From Pseudoxanthomonas mexicana (GTDB taxonomy: Bacteria; Pseudomonadota; Gammaproteobacteria; Xanthomonadales; Xanthomonadaceae): a DNA stretch of 64,000 bases. The stretch spans positions 25,837 through 89,836 of the forward strand of contig NZ_LSIF01000018.1 of assembly GCF_001556105.1 (NCBI RefSeq), read 5' to 3'. Both the position numbers and the translations under genes were made by a program. This document shows, in pieces, positions 1-8,585 of this stretch. Positions within the stretch are counted from its first letter, which is position 1; every line of letters begins with the position of its first letter. The notes under the pieces are model-generated. The model saw only the letters and a program-made list of their open reading frames with translations, searched no databases and was not told the DNA's origin.

Positions 1-1079
1 AGCACGCGCCGCGTCGTGCCCGGCCACGCGAACACGACCTCCTGCAGGTCGAGCGCGCCGACGGCCGCCGGTGATCGCGTACCGCGGTCTTCGCCGTCCG
101 TCGCAGGGCGATCGACCACTTCCTGCAGACGCTGCGCGGCGACGGTCGCCGCCCGCCAGGCCTGCCAGGCCGGTGCGATGGCCGTACAGGCCTCCAGCAC
201 GGCAACGGTCAGGAAGAACAGTCCGCCCGCCGTAGCGGCACCGAGGCGTTCCGCGTGCACGGCCGACAGCAGCACCCACAGCATCACGGGCAGCGTGAAC
301 GCCGCGACCAGTGCGTGGGCGAGCGTCGCAAGCGCGAGGCGCTGCTTGCGGCGCTCCTCCCACTGGGCGACGTCGCGGCTGCGCGTGTCCAGCGCGTCGA
401 GCCATGCCGAGGTCGCATCCATCGCCACCATGTCCAGCTGGCCGTCGATGCCCTCCTGCACGGCGGCGCGCAGGCGCGTGCGGCTGGCGGCACGCTCGTC
501 TTCCAGGGCGGCGACGCTCCGCGTCGCCAGCCAGGGCGCCAGCGCCGCGATCAGCGCCAGCGCGACCAGCAGCACGATGCCGGCCAGCGGCAGCACGACC
601 AGCGCCACCAGGCTGGCGAGCAGGCACAGCGACAGCACCGCGAGCAGGGGGCCGACCGCACGCACCAGCAGGCTGTCCACCGCGTCGATGTCGGCCATCA
701 GCCGCGCCATCAGTTCACCGACGCGGAAGCGGCCCAGTCCCAACGGCGCCAGCGGCAATGCGCGGGCGAAGAACCACGCGCGCAGGTCGCGCGCGATGCG
801 CAACGTCACGTCGTGACCGATCAGCTTCTCGCCGTAGCGCGACAGGATGCGGACGAAGGTCAGCGCACGGATGCCCGCGGACGGACCGAAGAAGTTGAAG
901 CCGAGTGCCCCGCTGCCGGCCAGCGCGGCGGCGGTGAGGAAATGGCCGGACAGCCCCAGCAGGGCGGTGCCCGCCAGCAGCGTCATCAACAGCAGCCCGA
1001 CTGCCAGCGTGCCGAGCCGCCGATGCGTTGCCAGCACGTGGCGCAGCGCAGTCGTGTCGTCGTCGCGGCGTCCGTTCAC
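1..1079 (-). CDS. cydC: CydC, ABC exporter subunit for cytochrome bd assembly (C-terminus cut by window edge)
   Basis: CydC pairs with CydD to form an inner-membrane ABC exporter of glutathione/cysteine that is needed to assemble cytochrome bd. About 359 codons are present: the N-terminal transmembrane half, including a conserved stretch FGPSAGIRALTFVRILSRYG and EKLIGHDVTLR typical of CydC. The nucleotide-binding domain lies mostly beyond position 1. The best start is the GTG at 1079-1077, which overlaps the TGA of cydD (GTGA), so translation is coupled. It is the last visible gene of the chain beginning at ccoN. Identification rests on the membrane-domain sequence plus the neighbouring cydD. 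The incompleteness is a window effect, not a mutation. Confidence 0.9.
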   Translation of the reverse strand, partial: MNGRRDDDTTALRHVLATHRRLGTLAVGLLLMTLLAGTALLGLSGHFLTAAALAGSGALGFNFFGPSAGIRALTFVRILSRYGEKLIGHDVTLRIARDLRAWFFARALPLAPLGLGRFRVGELMARLMADIDAVDSLLVRAVGPLLAVLSLCLLASLVALVVLPLAGIVLLVALALIAALAPWLATRSVAALEDERAASRTRLRAAVQEGIDGQLDMVAMDATSAWLDALDTRSRDVAQWEERRKQRLALATLAHALVAAFTLPVMLWVLLSAVHAERLGAATAGGLFFLTVAVLEACTAIAPAWQAWRAATVAAQRLQEVVDRPATDGEDRGTRSPAAVGALDLQEVVFAWPGTTRRV

Positions 1080-2764
1080 GGCGTTTCTCCGTTGCCGTGC
1101 AGGCGACCGTCGCGTACCTGCCAGACCTGATCCATTGCCGCCTGCGCCGCCACGCTGTGGGTCGCCATCAGCACGCCGCGGCCACGCGCGAACTGCCGGA
1201 TCGCCTGCAGCACCGCGGCTTCGGTGTCGGGATCTAGGAAGGAGGTGGGCTCGTCGAGGAGCAGCAGGTCGGGGTCGCGCAGGAAGACGCGCGCCAGCGC
1301 CACGCGCCGCGCCTCGCCGCCGGACAGGCCGAAGCCGCGTTCGCCGATCACCGTGTCCAGTCCTTCCGGCAGACGGGCCGCGAAGCGCATCACCTGCGCG
1401 GCATCGGCTGCCCGTTCGAGCTCCGCGTCGGGCGCATCGGGCTTGGCCATGCGCAGGTTGTCGCGCAGCGTGCCGGCGAACAGGAAGGGGCGTTGCGGCG
1501 CGTAGCCGATACGCAGGCCAGGCGCATGGTGCAGCGTTCCCGCCTGCGCTGGCACCCAGCCGGCCAACGCCTCCAGCAAAGTGCTCTTGCCGTCGCCGCT
1601 GGCGCCGGTGAGCGCGACATGCTGGTCGCGATGCAGGTCCAGGGTGACGTCGTGCAGCACGTCGCGCGTGGCGGCGGGATGGCGCATCGCGATGCCGCGC
1701 GCGCTGACGAGCGATGCCGAAGGGGCCGGCTTCCCGCCACCGTCATCCGTGATGGCAGAAACATCGTCTTCCAGCACCGCCGCGATCTCGTCCATCGCCG
1801 CCAGCGCCGAGGCGCGGTCGTGGTAGTGGGTGGCGAGGCGCCGCAGTGGTGCGTAGAACTCCGGTGCCAGCAGCAGGCAGAACACGCCCATGCCCAGCGT
1901 CAGCGGCGTGGCGCGCAGGTCCAGCATGCCCAGGTAGGTCAGGCCGAGGTACAGCGCGATCATCGCCACGCTGAGCGAGGCGAAGAACTCCAGCACCGCC
2001 GACGACAGGAAGGCGATGCGCAGCACGCGCAGGCTACGCACGCGCAATTCCTCGGCGGCGGCGCGAATGCCCTGCAGTTCGGTGTCGCCGCGGCCATACA
2101 GCCGGATCAGCCCCAGCCCGCGCAGGCGATCGGCGAAGTGGCCCCCCATCCGTGTCAGCGCCTGCAGCTGCCGCTGGCTGGCCGCCTGCGCCCCCAGGCC
2201 GACCAGCATCATGAAGACGGGCACCAGCGGCATGGTCAGCAGCAGCACAAGGCCGACGGTGCGGTCGACGAAGAACACGGCGATCAGGATCGCCAGCGGC
2301 ACGCCCACCACTTCCGCCCGCAACGGCACGAAGCCACCGAAGTAGCCTTCGAGCGCATCCACGTGTGCTCCCATCCGTTCGGCCAGCGCGCCGCTCTGCT
2401 GCGACCGTACCCAGACCGGCCCGCGCGCGACCAGCCCGCGCGCGATGCGCGCGCGCAGGTCGACGCGGATCGACTCGACCGCACGGTCGGCGAGGCGGCG
2501 GCTCGCCCATCCCAAGCCGGCACGCAGCAGCAGCGTCGCCAGCAGGGCGGCGAGCAGCGGCAGCAGCGCCGTTGGCGGCGCGTGGTCGACGAACACGCGC
2601 TGCAGGCACACGGCGATCAGTGCGGCCTGCGGCAGCACCAGCGCGCCGCCGGTCACGCCCAGCGCCGCGGCGGCGCGCAACGGCGCGCGCGCGACATCGC
2701 CGATGGCCTGCAGGCGCGCTTTCGCTGTCGTGCCGTCCGGGGCTTCCGTCGCGCCCGCGCTCAT
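1076..2764 (-). CDS. cydD: CydD, ABC exporter subunit for cytochrome bd assembly
   Basis: This 562-residue protein is the CydD half of the heterodimeric CydDC thiol exporter in the cytoplasmic membrane. Residues about 30-310 form six transmembrane segments. The C-terminal ABC domain shows Walker A (GASGDGKST, about 387-395), the signature LSGGE (about 480-484) and Walker B LLLLDEP (about 500-506). The start chosen is the ATG at 2764, which overlaps the stop of the upstream membrane gene by ATGA; a longer reading frame exists to 3142 but would run through that neighbour. Known role of the family: it supplies the reducing periplasmic conditions needed for heme insertion in cytochrome bd. Its position at the end of the cbb3 operon rather than beside cydAB is unusual. 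Confidence 0.95.
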   Translation of the reverse strand: MSAGATEAPDGTTAKARLQAIGDVARAPLRAAAALGVTGGALVLPQAALIAVCLQRVFVDHAPPTALLPLLAALLATLLLRAGLGWASRRLADRAVESIRVDLRARIARGLVARGPVWVRSQQSGALAERMGAHVDALEGYFGGFVPLRAEVVGVPLAILIAVFFVDRTVGLVLLLTMPLVPVFMMLVGLGAQAASQRQLQALTRMGGHFADRLRGLGLIRLYGRGDTELQGIRAAAEELRVRSLRVLRIAFLSSAVLEFFASLSVAMIALYLGLTYLGMLDLRATPLTLGMGVFCLLLAPEFYAPLRRLATHYHDRASALAAMDEIAAVLEDDVSAITDDGGGKPAPSASLVSARGIAMRHPAATRDVLHDVTLDLHRDQHVALTGASGDGKSTLLEALAGWVPAQAGTLHHAPGLRIGYAPQRPFLFAGTLRDNLRMAKPDAPDAELERAADAAQVMRFAARLPEGLDTVIGERGFGLSGGEARRVALARVFLRDPDLLLLDEPTSFLDPDTEAAVLQAIRQFARGRGVLMATHSVAAQAAMDQVWQVRDGRLHGNGETP

Positions 2765-3486
2765 GTCGGCAGCGGCTGGCAGCCGAGCGCGGCGAGTACG
2801 CCGTGCAACGCGGGATGCTGCATCAGCCACGGCGAGGCGATCGTCAGCACGCCCGCGAAGAGGACGAAGCCCGCCGCCGTGCGGCGCACCGATGTGCGCT
2901 GCCAGTGGCGGCCGAGGCGTGCGCCGGACCAGGTCAGCGTCACCATCATCGGCAGCGTGCCCAGGCCGAACATCGCCATCGTCAATGCGGCATCGCGCGC
3001 ATTGGCCTGCAGCCATGCCACCGTCAGCAGGCTCAGGCTCAGCCCGCACGGCAACCAGCCCCACAGCGCACCGGCGGCCAGTCGCCGCGGCAGCGTGTCG
3101 GCGGGCAGCACGCGCGCATGCAGCGGGCGCAGCGCCTGCCACACCTTCGCACCGGGACGTGCGAGGAAATCGAGCCGGCCACGCTGGTCGAGCAGGCGCA
3201 ATGCCAGTACGACCAGCGCCAGGCCCACGCCGACACGCATGGTGAGCACGGCGGTCTCGTGCCGCGCCAGCGACAGCAGGCCGCCGCCGAACGCTCCGAC
3301 CAGCGCACCTGCCAGCGTGTAGCCGGCGACGCGGCCGAGATTGAGCTGCAGCGCGCTACCCCAGCCTTGGCGCGAAGACACGGCGGAAAAGCCGGTGGCG
3401 ATGCCGCCGCACATCACCGCGCAATGCGTACTGCCCACCAGGCCGGCCAGCAGCGCGGCGAGCAGGACCGGAACGTCAGGCGCCAT
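2761..3486 (-). CDS. TauE/SafE-type (UreH-like) membrane protein of the cco cluster
   Basis: This 241-residue polytopic inner-membrane protein starts MAPDVPVLLAALLAGLVGS and carries the motif GSTHCAVMCGG near residue 20, which marks the TauE/SafE-related family commonly found next to ccoGHIS genes. About six transmembrane segments are visible. The ATG at 3486 is preferred: it gives an 11-nt overlap with ccoS, while an upstream in-frame start at 3540 adds a polar, low-complexity extension inside ccoS. The stop overlaps the cydD start (ATGA). Database names often say sulfite exporter, but the conserved Cys/His/Met motif and the location suggest a role in metal or thiol handling during oxidase maturation. 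That role is inference. Confidence 0.8.
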   Translation of the reverse strand: MAPDVPVLLAALLAGLVGSTHCAVMCGGIATGFSAVSSRQGWGSALQLNLGRVAGYTLAGALVGAFGGGLLSLARHETAVLTMRVGVGLALVVLALRLLDQRGRLDFLARPGAKVWQALRPLHARVLPADTLPRRLAAGALWGWLPCGLSLSLLTVAWLQANARDAALTMAMFGLGTLPMMVTLTWSGARLGRHWQRTSVRRTAAGFVLFAGVLTIASPWLMQHPALHGVLAALGCQPLPT

Positions 3487-3670
3487 CGTCGCCTTCGCGG
3501 ACGGGCGGCGCGGCTGGCGCACGCGGCTTCGCCGGCGCATCGTCGAGGATGTCCAGCGCGGGCGTGTCGAGATCGTCGAACTGGCCCTTGCGCACCGCCC
3601 ACGCGAACGCAGCGATGGCCAGTCCCAGCAGGACCAGGCTGATCGGCAACAGCATCAGCAGGATGTTCAT
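3476..3670 (-). CDS. ccoS: CcoS, cbb3 oxidase maturation protein
   Basis: A 64-residue protein with a single N-terminal transmembrane helix (MNILLMLLPISLVLLGLAIA) followed by the family hallmark AFAWAVRKGQFDDLDTPALD and an acidic, proline-rich tail. CcoS acts in the inner membrane with CcoI at a late step of cbb3 oxidase assembly, when heme b and copper are inserted into CcoN. The start at 3670 overlaps the ccoI stop by four bases (ATGA). Length and motif match the family. The tail is longer than in the shortest homologues and has no recognisable domain. Confidence 0.93.
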   Translation of the reverse strand: MNILLMLLPISLVLLGLAIAAFAWAVRKGQFDDLDTPALDILDDAPAKPRAPAAPPVREGDDGA

Positions 3671-6033
3671 GCCGCCATCTCCGTGGAGGTGCGCGCCAGC
3701 CGCAGCGCGTTGAGGGTGACCACCAGCGAGGATACCGCCATGCCCAGCGCGGCGATCCAGGGCGTCACCATGCCGGCGGCCGCCAGCGGCACGGCGAGCA
3801 GGTTGTAGCCCGCGGACCAGGCGAGGTTCTGCTTCACCAGCCGGCGCGACAGCCGCGCCACGCGCACGGCGTCGGCGATGCGCAGCAGCGACGGGCCGGT
3901 GGCCACGAGGTCCGCCGCCTGCTGCGCCAGCGGCGCGCCTTCGCCCATCGCGACCGACACGTCGGCACCGGCCAGCACCGGCGCGTCGTTCAAGCCGTCG
4001 CCGACCATCGCGACAATGCGGCCTTCTGATTGCAGCTGCCGCACGCGCGCCAGCTTGTCTTCCGGCGACTGGCGGGCGAGCGTCGAATCGATGCCAAGCG
4101 CCAGCCGCCGCACCGCCGCATCGCCGTCGCCGCTGGCGAGATGGATGCGCATGCCCTGCGCGCGCAGTGCCGCAATGGCCGCCGCGGCATCGTCGCGCGG
4201 CTTTTCGTCCAGGGTGAAACGGGCCACGCCGCGCGCGCCATCACCCAGCCACAGCGCGCCGTCGTCGTCGCGGCCCGCGGCCCAGTCGGCGCGGCCGAAG
4301 CGCCAGTGACGGCCGTCGACATCGCCTTCCACGCCCAGGCCCGCCCGGGCGACCACTGACGTGGCGGCATCGCGCGCGTCGATGTCGGCGAAGGCGGTGG
4401 CGATCGGATGTCCGCTGTCCTGCTCCAGCGCGGCGACCACGCGCGTGGCCGCCTCCGCGTCCAGCTCGGCGAAGACGTCTGCGGCGACGCGCGCGGGGCG
4501 GCCGTCGCTGAGCGTGCCGGTCTTGTCGAACACCACGTCGGTCGCGCGCGCCAGCGTGTCCAGCGCTTCGGGTCGCGTGGCGAGCACGCCGCAGCGGGCC
4601 AGCGCGCCGTGCGCGGCGGCCAGCACCGCCGGCACCGACAGCGACAGCGCGCACGGGCAGCTGATCACCAGCAGCGCCAGGGTCACCTCGAACGCGCGTT
4701 CCGGCTGGTAGAAGCGCCAGCCGACGTACACGGCGACCGCGAGCACCAGCAGGCTGACCACGAAATGCCGGCCGATCCGATCCGCCACGCGCGCCAACGG
4801 CGGGCGGTGGCCCTGCGCGCGATCGACCAGCTCGGCCAGCTGCGACAGGCGCGTCGCGGTGCCGGTGGCGGTGACGCGCAGGCGAGCCGGACGCTCGCGG
4901 CAGGTGGTGCCGGCGTAGACGGTCTCGCCGGCGCGACGGCGTACCGGGCGCGACTCGCCGGTCAGCAGCGCTTCTTCGAAATCCGCCGCTGCGTCCAGCA
5001 GCACGCCGTCGGCCGGAACGCCGTCGCCGGCGGCCACGCACACGACATCCGACGTGCGCAGGGCCGAGGGCGGCACCGACTCGCGCGTGCCGTCGTCGCG
5101 CTCGCGGATCGCGAACACCGGCTGCGCCCGCGCCAGCGCGTCCACCTGTGCGGTGGCCACGTTGCGCGCGCGCTGTTCCAGCATGCGCGCAGCCAGCAGC
5201 AGGAACACGAACATCACCGCCGCGTCGTACCAGACATGCGTGCCGCCGCGGATCGTCTCGACCAGGCTGGCGAAGTACGCCAGCAGCGTGGAGCTTGCGA
5301 TCAGCGTGTCCATGCCTACGTGGCGCGCGCGCAGTTCGCGCGCCATGCCGGCCAGGAACGGCCAGCCGCTGTAGAACACCACCGGCGTGCTGACCAGGAA
5401 CGTCAGCCAGCGGAACAGGTCGCGCGTCGGCAGCGGCATCGTCGCGTTGACGTCGAGGTACAACGCTTCGGCCAGCATCATCGCCTGCAGCGAACCGAGG
5501 CCGGCCACCCCCAGCCGCAGCAGCCAGCGGCGGCGTTCGGACAGGCGCGCCTGTTCGCGCGCATCGCCGGTGGCGAGGTAGGGCCGATAGCCGAGCATCG
5601 CCAGGCGCTGCAGCAGCGCGGAGAGTTTCGTGCGCGCCGGATCCCAGGCGATGCGGATGCGCCCGGTGACGGCGTTGGCGGTGGTGTCGAGCACGCCGGC
5701 CTCGCGCGCGAGTGCGCGGTCGATCAGCCAGGCGCAGGCGGCACAGCGCATGCCGTCGGTGAGCAGCACGATCTCGCGGCCACCCTCGACGGCACGGCTG
5801 TGCTCGTCCAGCAGTTCGGTGCGGTCCCAGCTGTCCAGGTCCAGCCGGTCCGCCTGCACGCGATTGGCGTTCGCGCTGCGCAGGCGGTAGTAGCTGCCCA
5901 GGTCGGCGTCCTGGATCCACGTCGCCGCCGCGGCGCAGCCTTCGCAGCAGAAGACATGGTCGCCCGCCGTGACCGGCTGCCCGCTGGCGACCGGCTCGCC
6001 GCAGTGATGGCAGGGCACCACGGGCGCGTCCAT
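3667..6033 (-). CDS. ccoI: CcoI, copper-exporting P-type ATPase for cbb3 oxidase
   Basis: This 788-residue heavy-metal P1B ATPase moves copper across the inner membrane for insertion into CcoN. An N-terminal zinc-finger-like segment (CHHC at about 8-11, CCEGC at about 29-33) precedes a heavy-metal-associated domain with CAAC at 97-100. Later come the TGES loop, the membrane CPC motif (SCPCALS), the phosphorylation motif DKTGTLSDG and the hinge GDGLNDAPV. The N-terminal Cys-rich domain plus CAAC is typical of the CcoI/FixI branch rather than CopA. The ATG at 6033 was chosen because translation upstream of it loses similarity and runs into ccoH. Eight bases separate it from the ccoH stop. Confidence 0.95.
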   Translation of the reverse strand: MDAPVVPCHHCGEPVASGQPVTAGDHVFCCEGCAAAATWIQDADLGSYYRLRSANANRVQADRLDLDSWDRTELLDEHSRAVEGGREIVLLTDGMRCAACAWLIDRALAREAGVLDTTANAVTGRIRIAWDPARTKLSALLQRLAMLGYRPYLATGDAREQARLSERRRWLLRLGVAGLGSLQAMMLAEALYLDVNATMPLPTRDLFRWLTFLVSTPVVFYSGWPFLAGMARELRARHVGMDTLIASSTLLAYFASLVETIRGGTHVWYDAAVMFVFLLLAARMLEQRARNVATAQVDALARAQPVFAIRERDDGTRESVPPSALRTSDVVCVAAGDGVPADGVLLDAAADFEEALLTGESRPVRRRAGETVYAGTTCRERPARLRVTATGTATRLSQLAELVDRAQGHRPPLARVADRIGRHFVVSLLVLAVAVYVGWRFYQPERAFEVTLALLVISCPCALSLSVPAVLAAAHGALARCGVLATRPEALDTLARATDVVFDKTGTLSDGRPARVAADVFAELDAEAATRVVAALEQDSGHPIATAFADIDARDAATSVVARAGLGVEGDVDGRHWRFGRADWAAGRDDDGALWLGDGARGVARFTLDEKPRDDAAAAIAALRAQGMRIHLASGDGDAAVRRLALGIDSTLARQSPEDKLARVRQLQSEGRIVAMVGDGLNDAPVLAGADVSVAMGEGAPLAQQAADLVATGPSLLRIADAVRVARLSRRLVKQNLAWSAGYNLLAVPLAAAGMVTPWIAALGMAVSSLVVTLNALRLARTSTEMAA

Positions 6034-6041
6034 CGCGGGAC

Positions 6042-6578
6042 TCAGCCGCCCCCGAGGGACGGCGCCAGGCGCGAGGCCTGCGTGTCCTTCTGCAGGCGGC
6101 CGCGGATGCGCCAGTGGTGGTTGTCGGGCGCGAGCTGCAGGTTCCAGTCGTGGCGCGTGTCGATCTCGGCGGGTGCGGTCCAGCCGGTGGTCGTGCGCGC
6201 CAGCGGCAGGCGAACGTCCTGCGCGGCCTGGGTGGGATGCGTCATGACGAGGACGAGCGCGGTTTCGCGATCGAACTCGCCGGTCACCGCGGTCAGTTCC
6301 ACGTGGTCGGGGCGTACCTGCAGGATCGCGCTGAGCTGGCGCTGTGCGGCCCGCTCGTCGGGTCCCAGGTCGGTGGTCTGGATCTGCGACACGCGCTGCA
6401 CGTCGTCGATGACGGGATCGGCGCCACCGGCACGCACGGCGGTCACCACCAGCCAGATGCCGGCGACGACGGAGGCCAGGGGCAGGCCCCAGACCAGCCA
6501 CACCATCGGCTCTTTCCAGAACGGTCGGGCGTTGCCGGCGGGAGCATCGCCGACGGGAGCTGCGGTTTTCGTGGTCAT
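6042..6578 (-). CDS. ccoH: CcoH/FixH family protein
   Basis: A 178-residue protein with a short cytoplasmic N-terminus, one transmembrane helix (about residues 26-48: MVWLVWGLPLASVVAGIWLV) and a periplasmic FixH-like beta domain. CcoH is a small assembly and stability factor that stays bound to cbb3 oxidase. Its sequence is poorly conserved, so the assignment rests on topology, size and its place between ccoG and ccoI, the usual FixGHIS order. The ATG at 6578 overlaps the ccoG stop (ATGA). Confidence 0.88.
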   Translation of the reverse strand: MTTKTAAPVGDAPAGNARPFWKEPMVWLVWGLPLASVVAGIWLVVTAVRAGGADPVIDDVQRVSQIQTTDLGPDERAAQRQLSAILQVRPDHVELTAVTGEFDRETALVLVMTHPTQAAQDVRLPLARTTTGWTAPAEIDTRHDWNLQLAPDNHHWRIRGRLQKDTQASRLAPSLGGG

Positions 6579-8167
6579 TGGATCGGTCCGAAGTAGCTGC
6601 TGTCCACGGTCTTCTCGGCGCCGGTGTCGACATCGCGGACGGTGAACGTTACGGCATGGCGGCCGCGGAGGGTGGCGGGAGCGGTGGCGGTGACGGCCAG
6701 CGACAGGACTTCCTCGGGTTCCGCGCGAACGGTCAGCTCGCCATCGCGCAGGCGGATGCCGGGCGACGCCGATGCCAGGTTGACGAGATAGCCGTGCGAC
6801 TGCTGGTCCTTGTTGACCAGCTTGAGCGTGTAGCTGTTCTCGACCTGGCCGCCGGCGACCTCGCGATACAGCGCGTTGCGGTCGCGCAGGACTTCGGCGA
6901 TCAGCACGTCGCGGTTGAACACGCCCCAGCCCCACGCCACGGTCAGTCCGAGCAGGATCGCGGCGTAGACGAAGATGCGCGGACGCAGCACCTTCGACGG
7001 CTTGCCGTCGATGGCGTTCTGGGTGGTGTAGCGGATCAGGCCGTGCGGATACCCCATCTTGTCCATCACGTCGTCGCATGCGTCGATGCACGCGCCGCAG
7101 GCGATGCATTCGTACTGCAGGCCGTTGCGGATATCGATGCCGGTGGGGCAGACCTGCACGCAGATCGTGCAGTCGATGCAGTCGCCCAGCTGGTCGGGCG
7201 CGAACTTAGGCAGCGGCTCGACCACCGCGCCGGCACCGGCGAAGGTGATGGTGCCGTGCGCCCCGAGCCGCTGATCGGCAAGGCTGGGGTGCGCGGCCGC
7301 GCGCATGACGTAGTCGTAGGCGGTGGTGTTCTGCAGCAGGCCGCGGGCGCGCTCCAGCACGCTGCCGAGGCCGCGCTTGCGCGGGCCGCGCGGTTCGCCG
7401 CGCATCGGGTCGTAGGCGATGATCAGCGTGTTGCGGTCGAACATCGCCGCCTGGAAGCGCGCGTACGGGCACATGTACTTGCAGACCTGCTCGCGCAGGA
7501 AGCCGGCGAAGCCCCACGTGGCCAGCGCGTAGAAGAACACCCAGAAGGTTTCCCAGCCGCCCCAGGCGAACGGCCACAGGCGCGCACCGAGATCGGTGAT
7601 GGGAGTGAAGAAGCCGACGAAGGTGAAGCCGGTCCACAGCGCGAACACCGCCCACAACACGTGCTTGCCGCCCTTGCGCAGCAGCTTGTTGCCGCTCCAC
7701 GGCGCCGCATCCAGCTTCATGCGCGCACTGCGGTCGCCTTCGGTCCAGCGCTCCATCCACAGGAACACTTCGGTCCACACCGTCTGCGGGCAGGCGTAGC
7801 CGCACCACAGGCGGCCGGCCAGCGCGGTGAAGAAGAACAGCGCCATCGCCGCGATGATCAGCAGCACCGCCAGCAGCAGGAAATCCTGTGGCCAGAACAC
7901 CAGTCCGAACACGTAGAACTTGCGCGCGGGCAGGTCGAACAGCACGGCCTGGCGGTCGTCCCACCTCAACCACGGGAATACGTAGTACATGCCCAGCAGC
8001 CACCACACCGCAGCCACGCGCAGACGGTTGAGCGGGCCCGCCACGTCGCGCGGATACACCTTGCGTTCGCTGACGTAGAACGAGTTGCCCTGCGCATCGA
8101 CCACATCCAGCGGAATGCGGCGTTTGCTGTCGGGAGCGGTGGGAGGCGGCGATGCTGGCGTGGACAT
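6575..8167 (-). CDS. ccoG: CcoG, cbb3 assembly polyferredoxin (cupric reductase family)
   Basis: A membrane-bound iron-sulfur protein of about 530 residues. Transmembrane segments lie in the N-terminal half, with cysteine motifs GRLWCGYACPQTVW and EQVCKYMCPYARFQ. Two ferredoxin-type 4Fe-4S motifs follow (CIDCTICVQVCPTG and CIACGACIDAC), then another helix and a C-terminal Ig-like domain. CcoG reduces Cu(II) to Cu(I) for cbb3 assembly. The start is uncertain: ATG at 8167 (MSTPASPPPT) is given, ATG at 8194 (MTPAKTD) is equally open, and neither has a clear Shine-Dalgarno. The stop overlaps the ccoH start. Confidence 0.94.
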   Translation of the reverse strand: MSTPASPPPTAPDSKRRIPLDVVDAQGNSFYVSERKVYPRDVAGPLNRLRVAAVWWLLGMYYVFPWLRWDDRQAVLFDLPARKFYVFGLVFWPQDFLLLAVLLIIAAMALFFFTALAGRLWCGYACPQTVWTEVFLWMERWTEGDRSARMKLDAAPWSGNKLLRKGGKHVLWAVFALWTGFTFVGFFTPITDLGARLWPFAWGGWETFWVFFYALATWGFAGFLREQVCKYMCPYARFQAAMFDRNTLIIAYDPMRGEPRGPRKRGLGSVLERARGLLQNTTAYDYVMRAAAHPSLADQRLGAHGTITFAGAGAVVEPLPKFAPDQLGDCIDCTICVQVCPTGIDIRNGLQYECIACGACIDACDDVMDKMGYPHGLIRYTTQNAIDGKPSKVLRPRIFVYAAILLGLTVAWGWGVFNRDVLIAEVLRDRNALYREVAGGQVENSYTLKLVNKDQQSHGYLVNLASASPGIRLRDGELTVRAEPEEVLSLAVTATAPATLRGRHAVTFTVRDVDTGAEKTVDSSYFGPIQ

Positions 8168-8288
8168 GGCAGTGTCTGTCTTGGCTGGCGTCATGCTCGC
8201 GCCGGGGGCGCGCAGCGGGGAGCGACGGTTTGTCGCAGGCCGCGCCATCGGCGCGCACACGCAGCCGGGATGGCGCGCGGACGTGCGC

Positions 8289-8585
8289 TCAGTCCGGTGG
8301 CAGCGCGCGATTGAAGCGGCTGGCGGGGCGCAGCAGGATCCAGGTGAACAGGCTGCTGGCCGCGGTCGTCAGCCAGAACATGAAGAAACCCAGCGAGTAG
8401 CCGAGTTCGCGGCTGATCGCCAGGTCGGGGAAGGTCATGTCGCGCAGCGTCAGCGGGTCGACGAAGGCGAAGAACACCATCGTCGCCACGCCGGCGGCGA
8501 AGAAGCTGGGCCAGAGCACCGCCCCGACGCGCTGCGCGAGCGGCCGGGGCGGGTGGTCGAGGCGGGGCTCGGTGAAGTCGGTCAT
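8289..8585 (-). CDS. Small two-helix membrane protein between ccoP and ccoG, function unknown
   Basis: A 98-residue protein starting MTDFTEPRLDHPPRPLAQRV, with two hydrophobic helices (about 22-45 and 62-87) separated by a short polar loop (DPLTLRDMTFPDLAISRELG). The ATG at 8585 overlaps the ccoP stop by ATGA, so it is translated with the oxidase subunits. No cofactor-binding motif is seen. It is not CcoS, CcoH or CcoQ, all of which are present elsewhere. Position suggests an accessory or assembly factor of cbb3 oxidase; that is inference only. The 121 bases between its stop and ccoG hold no other gene. Confidence 0.8.
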   Translation of the reverse strand: MTDFTEPRLDHPPRPLAQRVGAVLWPSFFAAGVATMVFFAFVDPLTLRDMTFPDLAISRELGYSLGFFMFWLTTAASSLFTWILLRPASRFNRALPPD

